From JAPOXR01 sp965199765 (GTDB taxonomy: Bacteria; Pseudomonadota; Alphaproteobacteria; Rhodobacterales; Rhodobacteraceae): a stretch of 64,000 bases of DNA. The notes under the pieces were generated by a model, which worked only from the letters and a program-made list of their open reading frames with translations, was not told the DNA's origin and made no database searches. Where the stretch lies: positions 372,001 to 436,000 of the forward strand of contig CBDATC010000002.1 of NCBI GenBank assembly GCA_965199765.1, given 5' to 3'. Each line of letters opens with the position of its first letter. Position 1 is the stretch's first letter. Made by a program: the position numbers and the translations under genes. Positions 34,086-43,888 of this stretch are shown in pieces.

Positions 34086-34595
34086 TATCTTTTCTCCATT
34101 ACTTTGCTCAAACTCCTCGTGGAGAACTATATGGTTATCTGAGGAGGATTCCAGCAGTCAGCGATCATACTGATCTAACGCTGAAACCCGACTCAGCGGC
34201 AGCAGCCGCGCGAATGGGCTGCGTCTCGGCGAATCTATCGTTCAAAATGCATAATTTTCAGAACATATGATGCGCCATATAAACCATGCCGGTCAACAAA
34301 CATTTCTTCTATTTTATCGGTTGCTGGGATAAAATGTTAGCGCTGCATGAAGTCAATGAAATTTGGAGCATAACCGAAGGAGACGGCAATTGACTGCCGG
34401 TGAAACGGCAGGATCAAAGTTTCGATTGGCAAACCAACCCAATTTTGATGGATTTCATAACTTGGTTTTGGTTACATCGGAGGCCCGACGGTTTTGACAG
34501 ACATTCTCGCGCTGGCCGTCGATTCGAACCTGTTGCGAACCGCAGTTGCCTCACATTCGGATAGGGCGTACGAACACTGCTCAATGTGGCTGTAA
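34086..34595. other. Intergenic region before aroK, no gene seen
   Basis: No frame with a recognisable protein. A perfect 8-bp inverted repeat, ATTTTATC and GATAAAAT separated by 9 bp, lies near 34313-34337. A TTGACA near 34495 has no good -10 at the right distance. The region probably holds the aroK-aroB promoter and the promoter of the small minus-strand gene, but I cannot place either. Confidence 0.4.
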
Positions 34596-35162
34596 ATGAA
34601 CTTTGAACTTTATACTTTGAACAAAACACTTGTTTTTGTTGGCATGATGGGATGCGGAAAATCCACAGTCGCGAAAGGCGTTGCCAAGCGGCTTGGTGTG
34701 GCGTTCGCGGATACCGACACAGAAATCGAGCGATCTGAATCAATGACGATCACTGAGATATTCGCTGAATACGGAGAGGACCGCTTCAGAGAAGCTGAAA
34801 CCGCCGCCATCAAGAAGTGGATCCAAGGTTCGCCTCGCTGCCTGTCCGTCGGGGGCGGGGCCTATCTGAACGACACAAATCGAAATATTATTGAGCGGAA
34901 TGCCGTTTCAATTTGGCTAAAGGCCGATATTGATGTCCTTTGGACTCGAGTTAGGGGCAAATCGACAAGGCCGCTTCTTCAATCCGTTAATCCGTATTGC
35001 ACGCTTGCACGGCTGGCAGCGGAGCGCGAACCTTATTATGAAAAGGCGCAGCTCTGCGTTCATTCGGACAACCGCGTTTCTCCTGCGCGGACAATAGAGC
35101 GTGTTCTGCAGACCTTGCAGCAGACCCTGCCAAACCTGATGATTTTAAAATCGAAAGACTGA
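34596..35162 (+). CDS. aroK: Shikimate kinase
   Basis: Phosphorylates shikimate in chorismate synthesis. 188 residues with Walker A (FVGMMGCGKSTVAKGVAKRL), the shikimate-binding DTDTEIE and RFREAE, and the GGGAY loop after CLSV. The lid arginine region is GKSTRPLL. The ATG at 34596 gives a short N-terminal extension without a clear ribosome site; a TTG at 34617 is possible. aroB starts 1 bp after its stop. Confidence 0.94.
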   Translation: MNFELYTLNKTLVFVGMMGCGKSTVAKGVAKRLGVAFADTDTEIERSESMTITEIFAEYGEDRFREAETAAIKKWIQGSPRCLSVGGGAYLNDTNRNIIERNAVSIWLKADIDVLWTRVRGKSTRPLLQSVNPYCTLARLAAEREPYYEKAQLCVHSDNRVSPARTIERVLQTLQQTLPNLMILKSKD

Positions 35163-35163
35163 T

Positions 35164-36282
35164 ATGGCATCGCACATCGTTCGGGTTTCCCTTGGTCAGC
35201 GGAGCTACGATATACTGATTGGCGCCGGATTGCTGGAACAGTCCGGGTCGGCGATTAAAAGGGTATTGCAGCGTCCTCGGGTTGCGATCGTGGCCGACGC
35301 ACGGGTCGCAAAGCTCCACCTTCCGTCATTGATCGGACCTCTCTCGAATGCCGGAGTTGACTGTGTGGTAAAACAGCTTCCCGGTGGGGAAACCACCAAG
35401 TCATGGGAAGTTCTCCGATCCACCGTAGAGTGGATGTTATCGATGCAAATTGAACGCGGCGATACAGTGGTTGCTTTCGGCGGCGGTGTCGTCGGCGACC
35501 TTGCCGGCTTTGCGGCAGCGATCCTTAGGCGAGGGGTCGACTGCATACAGATTCCAACTACCCTTCTTGCACAGGTCGACAGCGCCGTGGGCGGAAAAAC
35601 CGGAATCAATTCAAAGGCTGGAAAAAACCTGATCGGCGCATTTCATCAGCCAAGACTTGTGCTCGCAGACATCGACCTGCTCCGCACCCTGCCGAAGCGG
35701 GATTTTATAGCTGGCGTCGGTGAGGTCGCAAAATACGGTCTTATCAGTGACCACGTTTTTTTTGAATGGCTCGAGCAGACCGGCAGGCGCTTCAACACAG
35801 ACAACACAAAAGCTTTGACGCAGGCGGTCCAGCGATCATGTGAAATCAAGGCGTCCTTGGTGGAAACAGATGAAACCGAGCACGGCACCCGTTCGCTGTT
35901 GAATTTAGGTCATACCTTCGGCCACGCACTGGAAACTGCAACGGGCTATTCAAGTCGGATGCTACACGGAGAGGCGGTTGCGATCGGATGTTGTTTGGCA
36001 TTTGACACCTCAGAAAGACTCGGACTTTGCAGCTCTGCTGACAATCGGCGGGTTGCTCAATATTTTCAGTCAATGGGGATGAAGACACGGATTTCCGAGA
36101 TCGAAGGGCCGGTCCCTTCGCCGCATGATTTGCTTCGATTGATGGGGCAGGACAAGAAAGTGATCGATGGAAAGTTAAGATTTGTGTTGGCGAACGGCAT
36201 TGGCAAAGCATTTGTCTCGGAAAAAGACGTAACCGACTGTGTCGCAGAGTCCCTTGCTGCCTCGCATCGAGACCAAAGCTGA
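35164..36282 (+). CDS. aroB: 3-Dehydroquinate synthase
   Basis: Second enzyme of the shikimate pathway, making 3-dehydroquinate from DAHP with NAD and a divalent metal. 372 residues with PGGETTKSW, FGGGVVGDLAGFAAAILRRG, QIPTTLLAQVDSAVGGKTG, AGVGEVAKYGLI and LNLGHTFGHALE, HGEAVAIG carrying the metal ligands. Coupled to aroK, which forms the usual two-gene unit. The 3' end reads into the region holding the inverted-repeat element. Confidence 0.96.
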   Translation: MASHIVRVSLGQRSYDILIGAGLLEQSGSAIKRVLQRPRVAIVADARVAKLHLPSLIGPLSNAGVDCVVKQLPGGETTKSWEVLRSTVEWMLSMQIERGDTVVAFGGGVVGDLAGFAAAILRRGVDCIQIPTTLLAQVDSAVGGKTGINSKAGKNLIGAFHQPRLVLADIDLLRTLPKRDFIAGVGEVAKYGLISDHVFFEWLEQTGRRFNTDNTKALTQAVQRSCEIKASLVETDETEHGTRSLLNLGHTFGHALETATGYSSRMLHGEAVAIGCCLAFDTSERLGLCSSADNRRVAQYFQSMGMKTRISEIEGPVPSPHDLLRLMGQDKKVIDGKLRFVLANGIGKAFVSEKDVTDCVAESLAASHRDQS

Positions 36283-36438
36283 AATGCTTTGGACAAGTTG
36301 TTGATAGAAAACATGGATGCCGGCAACCCAGCGCCTTGAACGAAGTCGCGGAAATTCACACGGGCTTTGTGGAATTTTTCTGTTTGCGCTTGACGACCGC
36401 CGACCAATTGACCTTTAAATGTAAGTTGCAAAATGGTG

Positions 36439-36552
36439 GTGTCCAGTATCTTTCGCACTTTCCATCGGCTTGTCGTCTTTTCCGTCCATTGCCGGCCCTC
36501 TCTGTCTGAAAGGAAACCATCAGAAAAAGCGAATGTGCGAAAGATTCTATAC
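36439..36552. repeat. Short inverted-repeat element with IS256-like ends (MITE or solo relic)
   Basis: The left end, GTGTCCAGTATCTTTCGC and six further bases (36439-36462), and the right end (36531-36552) are near-perfect inverse copies over 18 positions (16 identical). The same end sequence occurs next to the IS256-family transposase fragment at 56497-56520. The enclosed 114 bp has no coding capacity. It may be an internally deleted IS copy or a non-autonomous derivative. The outermost few bases differ between ends. Confidence 0.7.
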
Positions 36553-36707
36553 GTTAGTCGAAGGTCATATGTATATTAAGTTTGTATAATATTGCTATTT
36601 TTTATTAATGAAATTAAGCTTTTATTTGTCTACAGAAAAAAATGAACTAGAAATCGAAGCTGATGGCCGGGGGTATGATGATTGCCTCATAGCCAATCAT
36701 TAAAATG

Positions 36708-37694
36708 CTATTTCCGACTGCAGGATGCTCCACCAAGCACACAAAACTGCGCACAGCTTGGATGGTTTAAGAAAACCGTCGCTTCGGCGTCCTTCAGACT
36801 CGGACCATAATCAAATTCCGAATCATACGGCATGAGCGTACACGCCACGACAGTCGGATGACGTGCCCCTTTGCGCTTTACGACCATTCGAGATGATGCG
36901 CACATTATATCTTCCGGCCGCTTGTTCAGAATGCTCCAGCAATCCGTGGTGATTTCCGGCACTTCGACTTCAGGCGAGATTTCGGGAAACAACACCAGCT
37001 GTATGGGATCAAATGCATCAATCTCATAATTGCGGGTCCTGAACAGCTCAGCAAATCCAACCCGCGCTTCTTCTTCAGATTCACTCCAAATGGAGCGAGC
37101 GGCAACAAACATGCGAATGCCGTTGTAGTGGAGCCAATCCATGCCCTTTATGCTGACCGCAAACGATCCTTTTCCACGTTCAATGTCATGCAAGCGATCG
37201 TTGTGATGGTCTAATGAAATTCTAATTGTCAATTTGCCGGGCCAATTCTGTTCGATTTCCAAGAGGCCCGCTTGCACTCCCGGCCGCATCATCGGCCGCA
37301 TGGCATTAGAAAGCACAAGCACTTCATAACCCGCCTCAAGGCTGCGTTTAAGCATCTCAATAATCTGCGGATTCATGAACGGTTCTCCGCCTGTGAAGGC
37401 AATTTCTTGAACCGGCCAATTGCGGTCAGTGAGCTGATTCAAGTAATCGCTGACTTCGTCTGCCGTCAGATAGACCAACGCGTCATTCTTCGGAGAGCTA
37501 TTGATGTAACAGTTTTGGCATTCAATGTTGCAGAGGGTTCCAGTGTTGAACCAAAGCGTTGTCGGATCTTTGAAACTAACGCTGGCCCGCTTCGATCCGT
37601 CTGCGGTGATCCGCGGATCCTCAAATTTGGCCAGACTCCGCTCCGCCGCACTTCCGCCGGCACACGACTGGGTTACTACTGCAATTTTGTGCAT
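36708..37694 (-). CDS. Radical SAM protein of unknown substrate
   Basis: Radical SAM enzyme of about 328 residues. The cluster motif C-x3-C-x2-C is in LCNIECQNCYI, with FTGGEPFMN as the SAM-binding GGE and the barrel continuing through LSNAMRPMMRPG and ISLDHHNDRLHDIERG. Cysteines near the C-terminus (ACTLMPYD, CAQFCVLGGASC) could hold a second cluster or be structural. I start at the ATG at 37692-37694 (MHKIAVVTQSCAGG), behind GGTGG; the frame extends to 37772. Such proteins with a LWFNTGTLCN start recur in alphaproteobacteria, but their reaction is not established. No maturation target is adjacent. Confidence 0.85.
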   Translation of the reverse strand: MHKIAVVTQSCAGGSAAERSLAKFEDPRITADGSKRASVSFKDPTTLWFNTGTLCNIECQNCYINSSPKNDALVYLTADEVSDYLNQLTDRNWPVQEIAFTGGEPFMNPQIIEMLKRSLEAGYEVLVLSNAMRPMMRPGVQAGLLEIEQNWPGKLTIRISLDHHNDRLHDIERGKGSFAVSIKGMDWLHYNGIRMFVAARSIWSESEEEARVGFAELFRTRNYEIDAFDPIQLVLFPEISPEVEVPEITTDCWSILNKRPEDIMCASSRMVVKRKGARHPTVVACTLMPYDSEFDYGPSLKDAEATVFLNHPSCAQFCVLGGASCSRK

Positions 37695-37865
37695 TTCGAT
37701 AAGACCACCACTCACATATTTTTGGGGTCTGAGACCCGCACTGCCGCTTACATAAAAACACAGAAAACTCAAAGTGCAATTTTTTTCAGCACCAGTTGGC
37801 GGCTTGGCGTTTCTGCGAAAATTGGGATACTGGCAATTCCGCTTTTAAGCCCCGGAAACAAATTC

Positions 37866-39314
37866 GTGTACCAGATAATTCCTGTTCAACCTTTCGATAT
37901 GATGGTCTTCGGAGCAACCGGTGACCTATCCAAGCGGGAGATCATCCCAGCGCTGTTCAATGCCTTTAAGCTCGGACAGGTGCCCGAGGAGTTTCGTCTT
38001 GCCGGCGTCTCGCGAACCGCGATGTCGGATGAGGCATTCCGTGAATTTGCAAAACATGCAATCCATCAGTCGGGAACCGGTCACCTGGATGATGCAGAAC
38101 TTCTTAACCGATTTGTTGAACGCCTATGCTTTTTTCCGGCGGATGTCAGCTGTGAGAGCGACTGGTCTCGGTTAGCGGCATGGCCAGATCGCTCTAAAAT
38201 CTGCTGCTACTATCTGTCTGTCAGCCCGTCGATATTCGAACCGATTATCGATGGAATCGGCAGATCCGGCATGGCGCATGAAGCCTCGCGTGTTGTCGTC
38301 GAAAAACCCTTTGGCCGAGATCTTGAGTCCGCCAGACAACTGAATTCGATTTTAACCCGCACTTTTGCCGAGTCCCAGATTTACCGCATAGATCACTACT
38401 TGGGAAAGGAAACCGTGCAAAACCTCATGGCTCTGCGATTCGCCAACATGCTGTTTGAGCCGCTTTGGAATTCGCAGCATATCGAGCATGTCCAGATAAC
38501 CGTGGCGGAATCTGTAGGAATCAAAGGACGGCAAGCTTATTTCGACTCGGTTGGCGCAATGCGCGATATGGTGCAAAACCACTTGATGCAGTTGCTCTGT
38601 TTGATTGCGATGGAGCCCCCGCATGCCTTTTCACCTGATGCCGTTCGAGATGAAAAAGTTAAAGTAATCAGGGCTTTAGATAAAGTATCTTCGGAAGAAA
38701 TTGTCAGAGGGCAATATGGAAGATGGAATGATTGCGACAGCTATCTCGCCGATTCGGGAGTCGAATTCAGCGATACGGAAAGCTATATCGCGCTCCGATG
38801 CAGGATAAGAAACTGGCGTTGGGCAGGAACGCCGTTTTATATCCGCACGGGCAAAAGGCTGAAGACACGCATGTCGGAAATCGCAGTGGTATTCAGGCAG
38901 CCGCCTCATCTGATATTTGAACAGCTTGGACAGCTCAGCAACAATGTGCTCGCGATTCGTCTGCAGCCGAATGAAGGCATCAATCTGCAAGTAACCATAA
39001 AGGAACCGGGTCCTGGCGGGATGCGGTTGCTTGATGTGCCGTTGGACATGAGCTTCGCGGAATCTCTCGGCCCGAAGGCGGATTCTCTGACCAATGCCTA
39101 TGAACGGCTCATCATGGACGTGATTCGGAAAAATCAAACATTGTTTATGCGGAACGATGAAGTCGAAGCCGCTTGGGAATGGACAGATGCCGTCATCAAC
39201 AGCTGGCAACGGGTCGGCAGAAGACCGGAAATCTATTCGCCCGGAAGCGAGGGGCCGATTTCCGCCGGATCACTCATGGGGTATGGGCTCCAATGGCGGT
39301 CAATCCAATCATGA
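37866..39314 (+). CDS. zwf: Glucose-6-phosphate dehydrogenase
   Basis: Oxidises glucose 6-phosphate to 6-phosphogluconolactone, entry to the Entner-Doudoroff or pentose phosphate route. From a GTG at 37866 it has 482 residues: FDMMVFGATGDLSKREIIPA (dinucleotide loop), VVVEKPFGRDL, and the active-site stretch YRIDHYLGKETVQNL. The open frame runs upstream to 37272 but that part overlies the divergent radical SAM gene and is not homologous. Its stop overlaps the pgl ATG. Confidence 0.94.
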   Translation: MYQIIPVQPFDMMVFGATGDLSKREIIPALFNAFKLGQVPEEFRLAGVSRTAMSDEAFREFAKHAIHQSGTGHLDDAELLNRFVERLCFFPADVSCESDWSRLAAWPDRSKICCYYLSVSPSIFEPIIDGIGRSGMAHEASRVVVEKPFGRDLESARQLNSILTRTFAESQIYRIDHYLGKETVQNLMALRFANMLFEPLWNSQHIEHVQITVAESVGIKGRQAYFDSVGAMRDMVQNHLMQLLCLIAMEPPHAFSPDAVRDEKVKVIRALDKVSSEEIVRGQYGRWNDCDSYLADSGVEFSDTESYIALRCRIRNWRWAGTPFYIRTGKRLKTRMSEIAVVFRQPPHLIFEQLGQLSNNVLAIRLQPNEGINLQVTIKEPGPGGMRLLDVPLDMSFAESLGPKADSLTNAYERLIMDVIRKNQTLFMRNDEVEAAWEWTDAVINSWQRVGRRPEIYSPGSEGPISAGSLMGYGLQWRSIQS

Positions 39315-39985
39315 GGTTGATCCAATACTCCAGCAGACGCGTCTGGACAGAACAGACCGCACAATTGATCGCAGCCGCCATCGACAGAACCAGTGCAATC
39401 AAAGGTAATCCAGTTGTGATTGCAGCGGGCGGATCAACACCTGCAAAAATCTATGCTGCACTCGGGAAACAGCCGCTGGACTGGAGCAAGGTAACGATCC
39501 TTCCATCAGACGAGAGATGGGTGGCAAGGACGTCTGAACGATCCAACTTTGCGATGATAAGCGCTGCGTTTTCTGACAAACCAGCTTCAGCGGCAAAACT
39601 GATTAGGTTCTATTCCGCCGGTTTAACCGCAGAGGAAGGCGCGGTTAAGGTTCAAGAGCAGATCCAGTCTATTCTGCCAGCCGATATCTGCCTTCTGGGA
39701 ATGGGCGAGGACATGCATACAGCCTCGCTCTTTCCGAATGCCCCAGAGCTGGAAATCGCTCTTTCGGCCTCCGCCCCGCTCGCTACAGCATGCGTAATGC
39801 CATCCACAGGCGAAGAACGTGTTACGCTGACCGCGCCAGCACTAAAATCATCGCGTGTGGTTATGCTCCTGATTTCTGGCAAGAAAAAGCTTACAGCGTT
39901 GAAACGCGCCATCAGCATCAATGATCCTGTGAAAGCGCCTGTTGCTCATTTCATTGAAAATGCAACGGTCCATTTTGTGGAATAG
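39311..39985 (+). CDS. pgl: 6-Phosphogluconolactonase
   Basis: Hydrolyses 6-phosphogluconolactone to 6-phosphogluconate. 224 residues of the DevB/SOL type with VVIAAGGSTPAKIYAAL, ILPSDERWV, SNFAMI and LLGMGEDMHTASLFP. I start at the ATG at 39311, whose ATGA overlaps the zwf stop; an ATG six codons earlier (39293) is also open. Middle gene of zwf-pgl-pgi. Confidence 0.94.
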   Translation: MRLIQYSSRRVWTEQTAQLIAAAIDRTSAIKGNPVVIAAGGSTPAKIYAALGKQPLDWSKVTILPSDERWVARTSERSNFAMISAAFSDKPASAAKLIRFYSAGLTAEEGAVKVQEQIQSILPADICLLGMGEDMHTASLFPNAPELEIALSASAPLATACVMPSTGEERVTLTAPALKSSRVVMLLISGKKKLTALKRAISINDPVKAPVAHFIENATVHFVE

Positions 39986-39988
39986 ATC

Positions 39989-41611
39989 ATGTTGAATTGG
40001 GATGCGGTTTCTAACCATTCAGAGAGGCTTCGGGGCACTCGGATAACAGATTTGTTTGAACAAAATTCCGACCGTGCCGAAGCATTTTCGGTGCAAGTGG
40101 GAGACTTGCTGTTCGATTACTCAAAGACACTGCTCGATCAACAGGCGCTCTTTGCCTTAAAAACGCTTGCTGACGAAGCGGAACTGTTTCAGCTCCGCGA
40201 TGAAATGTTCTCCGGCAAGAGGATCAACATTTCCGAAGACCGTGCGGTACTGCACACAGCATTGCGCAGCCGGGCCGATTCCTGCGTGCTCTTAGATGGT
40301 CAAAATGTGGTTCCGCTGGTCCACAGGACACTTCAACGGATGGCCAGGTTCGCCTCTGGAGTGCGTGCGGGAACAATTCGCGCGGCGTCCGGTTGTTCTT
40401 TCACAGATGTTATCAATATCGGCATTGGCGGCTCTGACCTCGGGCCTGCGATGGCCTGTGATGCGCTGCGGCCATATTCTGATGGACCCGCTGCGCATTT
40501 CCTATCGAATATAGACGGTGCGCAGGCGACGGAATTGCTTCGTCGTCTAAATCCAGAGTCCACCCTTGTCATTGTCGTATCAAAGACATTCACGACAATC
40601 GAAACGATGACCAATGCTAAAACCGTGCGTGACTGGATGGTGCAGAAATGCGGGAACGAGGCACCGATGAACCAGTTCTCCGCTGTTTCTTCGGCTATCG
40701 AAAGATGCGTTGAATTTGGACTGGCAAAGGAACGCGTATTCGGCTTCGGCGATTGGGTAGGGGGCAGATACTCGGTTTGGGGACCGGTCGGGTTGGCTTT
40801 AATGACGGCGTTGGGCGAATCGCGATTTCACGAGTTCTTGGCAGGCGCCCGCGAGATTGACGAAAATTTCCAAACCGCGTCCGTCTCTGAAAATTTGCCG
40901 CTGCTCCATGGCTTGATTGGAATTTGGCACAACCAAATCTGCGGATATCCAACCCGGGCTGTCCTGCCCTATGATCACCGTCTGCGCCGCATGCCCGCCT
41001 ATCTGCAGCAACTGATAATGGAGTCGAACGGCAAATCGGTTACCCGGTCGGGGCGCGCTTTTGAACACCCTTCTTCAGCGGTTGTTTGGGGGGAGCCTGG
41101 CACCAATGGCCAACATGCATTCTATCAAGCCTTACATCAGGGGAATCAGATCATTCCCTGCGAATTTTTGGTTGCAGCGGTGAGTCACGAACCGGAACTT
41201 CAGCATCATCATGACTTGCTGGTCGCCAATTGCATCGCTCAGTCAGAAGCGCTTATGCAAGGACGTCAATTCAAGCCAGACTCAGGCAGCGGCAAATCGA
41301 CGAAAAACGATCTTGCCGCACACCGGTCCTGTCCAGGTAACCGGCCATCAACAACTCTGATCTATCCCCGGCTTACGCCGTTCGTGCTTGGCCAGATCAT
41401 CGCTCTTTACGAGCACAGCGTATTTGTTGAGGGGGCTGTGCTGGGCATCAACAGTTTTGATCAGTGGGGGGTGGAGCTGGGAAAGGAAATCGCCGGACAG
41501 ATTCTTCCCAAAATTATCCGCGACAATCAGCCTGCTGCTGCAAATCCTTCCACGAGATTGCTTCTGGAATTTATTTCGGCTGCCAGGCGCGGTTCAAAAT
41601 CTGCCATCTGA
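39989..41611 (+). CDS. pgi: Glucose-6-phosphate isomerase
   Basis: Interconverts glucose 6-phosphate and fructose 6-phosphate. 540 residues with NIGIGGSDLGPAMACDAL, VVSKTFTTIETMTNAK, DWVGGRYSVWGPVGLAL, LIMESNGKSVTR and GINSFDQWGVELGK, all standard. It starts 3 bp after the pgl stop. With zwf and pgl it would cycle hexose phosphates through the oxidative route; edd and eda are not in the window. Confidence 0.96.
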   Translation: MLNWDAVSNHSERLRGTRITDLFEQNSDRAEAFSVQVGDLLFDYSKTLLDQQALFALKTLADEAELFQLRDEMFSGKRINISEDRAVLHTALRSRADSCVLLDGQNVVPLVHRTLQRMARFASGVRAGTIRAASGCSFTDVINIGIGGSDLGPAMACDALRPYSDGPAAHFLSNIDGAQATELLRRLNPESTLVIVVSKTFTTIETMTNAKTVRDWMVQKCGNEAPMNQFSAVSSAIERCVEFGLAKERVFGFGDWVGGRYSVWGPVGLALMTALGESRFHEFLAGAREIDENFQTASVSENLPLLHGLIGIWHNQICGYPTRAVLPYDHRLRRMPAYLQQLIMESNGKSVTRSGRAFEHPSSAVVWGEPGTNGQHAFYQALHQGNQIIPCEFLVAAVSHEPELQHHHDLLVANCIAQSEALMQGRQFKPDSGSGKSTKNDLAAHRSCPGNRPSTTLIYPRLTPFVLGQIIALYEHSVFVEGAVLGINSFDQWGVELGKEIAGQILPKIIRDNQPAAANPSTRLLLEFISAARRGSKSAI

Positions 41612-41827
41612 AACATCTGATGCAGGGCACGCACGAACAGAAGGACAATGTCGTTCGCATTCCGATCTGAGACGGCAACCGCAACCGTTTGCTTTTTTCT
41701 CAGCCGAAGCGCGATAAAATCGACATGATGACATCCCGGTGTGCGGTGTTATGCACTTGTCCAATCATCAAGCGGAGCCTAGTCTTACAATGATATTGAT
41801 CTAAAATTGGTCAATCCTTGTGGAACA

Positions 41828-43882
41828 TCACCTTCGCCGTCTGCGACGTGTCCCGCTGGTTCCATTCGCTTCGCCCGACCGATTGAACGATCGAGCGTCT
41901 AAGGTCACGACCTTTGCTAATTCCGGGAAGGGATCAGTTGAATGCGGCAGCGCATTCGCGTTGACGAAGTGCTCTTGAAAGCGCGGTTCGACCGCGGTTT
42001 CGATTTTCTCGATTCGACCGACAATTCTTTCAATATCTTGTCGTGCGGAAACACTGCACAGCGCCATTCTGGCCCCAGTGCCCGCCGCATTTCCGGCTGA
42101 AACCACCTGTTCCAGCGCACAGTCCGGAATCAGTCCCAGCACCATGGCATGATACGCCGAAATATGTGAACCAAAGGCTCCGGCCAGCACGACACGGTCC
42201 ACCTTGTCGTTTCCGAATTCGTCCATCAGCAACCGTGCTCCGGCGTATAGCGCTGACTTTGCCAACTGCACCGCGCGAACATCCGACTGGGTTATGCAGA
42301 TCACCGGGCCTCCGTCGATGGAACCGTCATATAAAAGAAACGAAAAGGTTCGGCCTTCCGAGACCATTCGTGCAGTGTTGGCCTGCGTCGGCGACCCAAT
42401 CAATCCCGACGCATCCACGATGCCGCAGATTCGCATCTCGGCAATGGCTTCGATAATTCCAGAACCGCAGATCCCAGAAACTCCCGTCGCCGCTGTTTGC
42501 TCGGCAAATCCTGCTTGATTGGACCAAAGGTCGCACCCGATCACTTTGAATCTCGGTTCTTTGCTATCCGGGTCAATGCGGACCCGTTCGATCGCACCGA
42601 TCGTTGCCCTCTGGCCCGAAGAAATCTGCGCTCCCTCGAAAGCCGGGCCCGTCGGTGATGAACAGGCCAGCACTCTTGACTTGTCGCCAAATACAATTTC
42701 CGCGTTGGTCCCGACATCCACGGCCAGCACCCGTTCGCTCGAATTGTGCGGCTGTTCAGCAAGAACCACTGCAGCGCAGTCCGCCCCAACATGGCCGGCG
42801 ATGCAAGGAAGAAAATAAATCTGCGCCGCCTCGGGCAGAGAGTCGAGCTGCAAAGACCGGGCATCTGTCGAAAACGCGTTCGCAGTGGCGAGCGCGAACG
42901 GCGCTTGTCCCAATTCAACCGGGTCAATGCCCAAAATCAAATGATGCATAACCGGATTGCAAACAATCACCGTTTCTAAGATCTGTTCAATATCGCGTTC
43001 AACATCCTCCGCCAGGAAGCGGATCAATTCATTGAGCGTTTCGCGCACAGCCCTTGTCATCTCGGCGCTGCCGCCTGGATTCAACATGGCATAGGAAACT
43101 CGACTCATCAGATCTTCGCCAAAGCGGATCTGCGGGTTCATCTTTGAAGCGGACCCAATAACCTTTCCATCGCTTAGGCTGCAAAGATGAGCGGCAATCG
43201 TTGTTGATCCGAGATCGATTGCCAGCCCGTAAAGTTCATCGTCAAAGAAGCCCGGCCATAGCCCGGTCAATTTGGTCCGGCCATTGCTGCCGCGGTGGAG
43301 CGCGGCGGTTGCTTTCCATTCGCCTCGGCGGAGAATCGGCTGCAATCGCTGAAGCACTGAAATGTCTATCTCCACGGAATGGATGTCCCATTGCGCCGCC
43401 AACGCGCTTTGAACTCTTTCAAAGTCTCCGGAAGGATGATGCATATCGGGTTCTTCGACGGTGATGTAACGGAGTCTGGTCGCCGGATCCATGGCGACAG
43501 GCCTTTCATCCGCCGACTTTCTTATAACCTGCTTATGAACTTGTGACTCGAGAGGAACATCGATAACGTTATCGCCCATAATCCGAGCCTGGCATCCAAG
43601 CCGTCTTCCGGATTTTAAACCGCGAACGCGGTCATACCTCTCTTCGACATGATTCCAAGCTGAAAGCGAATCTTCTCCGGAGGTTATTCCGTGTTTGGGA
43701 AAGGAACCGAAAGACGGTTCCACCTGACACCGTGAGCAGATTCCCCGGCCGCCGCAGACACTGTCCAAATCAACCCCAAGAGTCCGGGCTGCCTGCAGAA
43801 CGGGTGTGCCTCGAGTGAATCGTCCCCGCTTGCCTGACGGCGTGAAGACGACCAGCGGCTCACACTCATTCATCGCCCGCAT
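41828..43882 (-). CDS. Reductive activator of corrinoid proteins (RACo-like, ASKHA domain)
   Basis: Uses ATP to return oxidised Co(II) corrinoid proteins to active Co(I). 684 residues: an N-terminal 2Fe-2S ferredoxin domain (CGGRGICSRC with a further cysteine at GCQAR), a linker, a middle domain, and a C-terminal ASKHA (actin/Hsp70-like) ATPase with YGLAIDLGSTTIAAHL, RVLAVDVGTNAEIVFG, GPAFEGAQI and VVLAGAFGSHI. It ends in a run of arginines, as does the upstream protein. Last gene of a four-gene unit. ATG at 43873 is an alternative start. Confidence 0.9.
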   Translation of the reverse strand: MRAMNECEPLVVFTPSGKRGRFTRGTPVLQAARTLGVDLDSVCGGRGICSRCQVEPSFGSFPKHGITSGEDSLSAWNHVEERYDRVRGLKSGRRLGCQARIMGDNVIDVPLESQVHKQVIRKSADERPVAMDPATRLRYITVEEPDMHHPSGDFERVQSALAAQWDIHSVEIDISVLQRLQPILRRGEWKATAALHRGSNGRTKLTGLWPGFFDDELYGLAIDLGSTTIAAHLCSLSDGKVIGSASKMNPQIRFGEDLMSRVSYAMLNPGGSAEMTRAVRETLNELIRFLAEDVERDIEQILETVIVCNPVMHHLILGIDPVELGQAPFALATANAFSTDARSLQLDSLPEAAQIYFLPCIAGHVGADCAAVVLAEQPHNSSERVLAVDVGTNAEIVFGDKSRVLACSSPTGPAFEGAQISSGQRATIGAIERVRIDPDSKEPRFKVIGCDLWSNQAGFAEQTAATGVSGICGSGIIEAIAEMRICGIVDASGLIGSPTQANTARMVSEGRTFSFLLYDGSIDGGPVICITQSDVRAVQLAKSALYAGARLLMDEFGNDKVDRVVLAGAFGSHISAYHAMVLGLIPDCALEQVVSAGNAAGTGARMALCSVSARQDIERIVGRIEKIETAVEPRFQEHFVNANALPHSTDPFPELAKVVTLDARSFNRSGEANGTSGTRRRRRR

Positions 43883-43888
43883 CCCGAA

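Noticed and set aside
34313..34337. Perfect 8-bp inverted repeat ATTTTATC/GATAAAAT
   Set aside because: A repeat of this size with variable spacer is expected by chance in 64 kb, and no gene start or T tract is positioned to use it.
34515..34530. GATTCGAACCT sequence resembling a tRNA T arm on the minus strand
   Set aside because: The flanking bases do not form a T stem and no acceptor or anticodon arm could be folded.
37272..37865. 680-codon frame suggesting an N-terminal extension of zwf
   Set aside because: The extra 198 residues lie over the divergent radical SAM gene, have no G6PDH homology, and the family N-terminus begins at about 37866.
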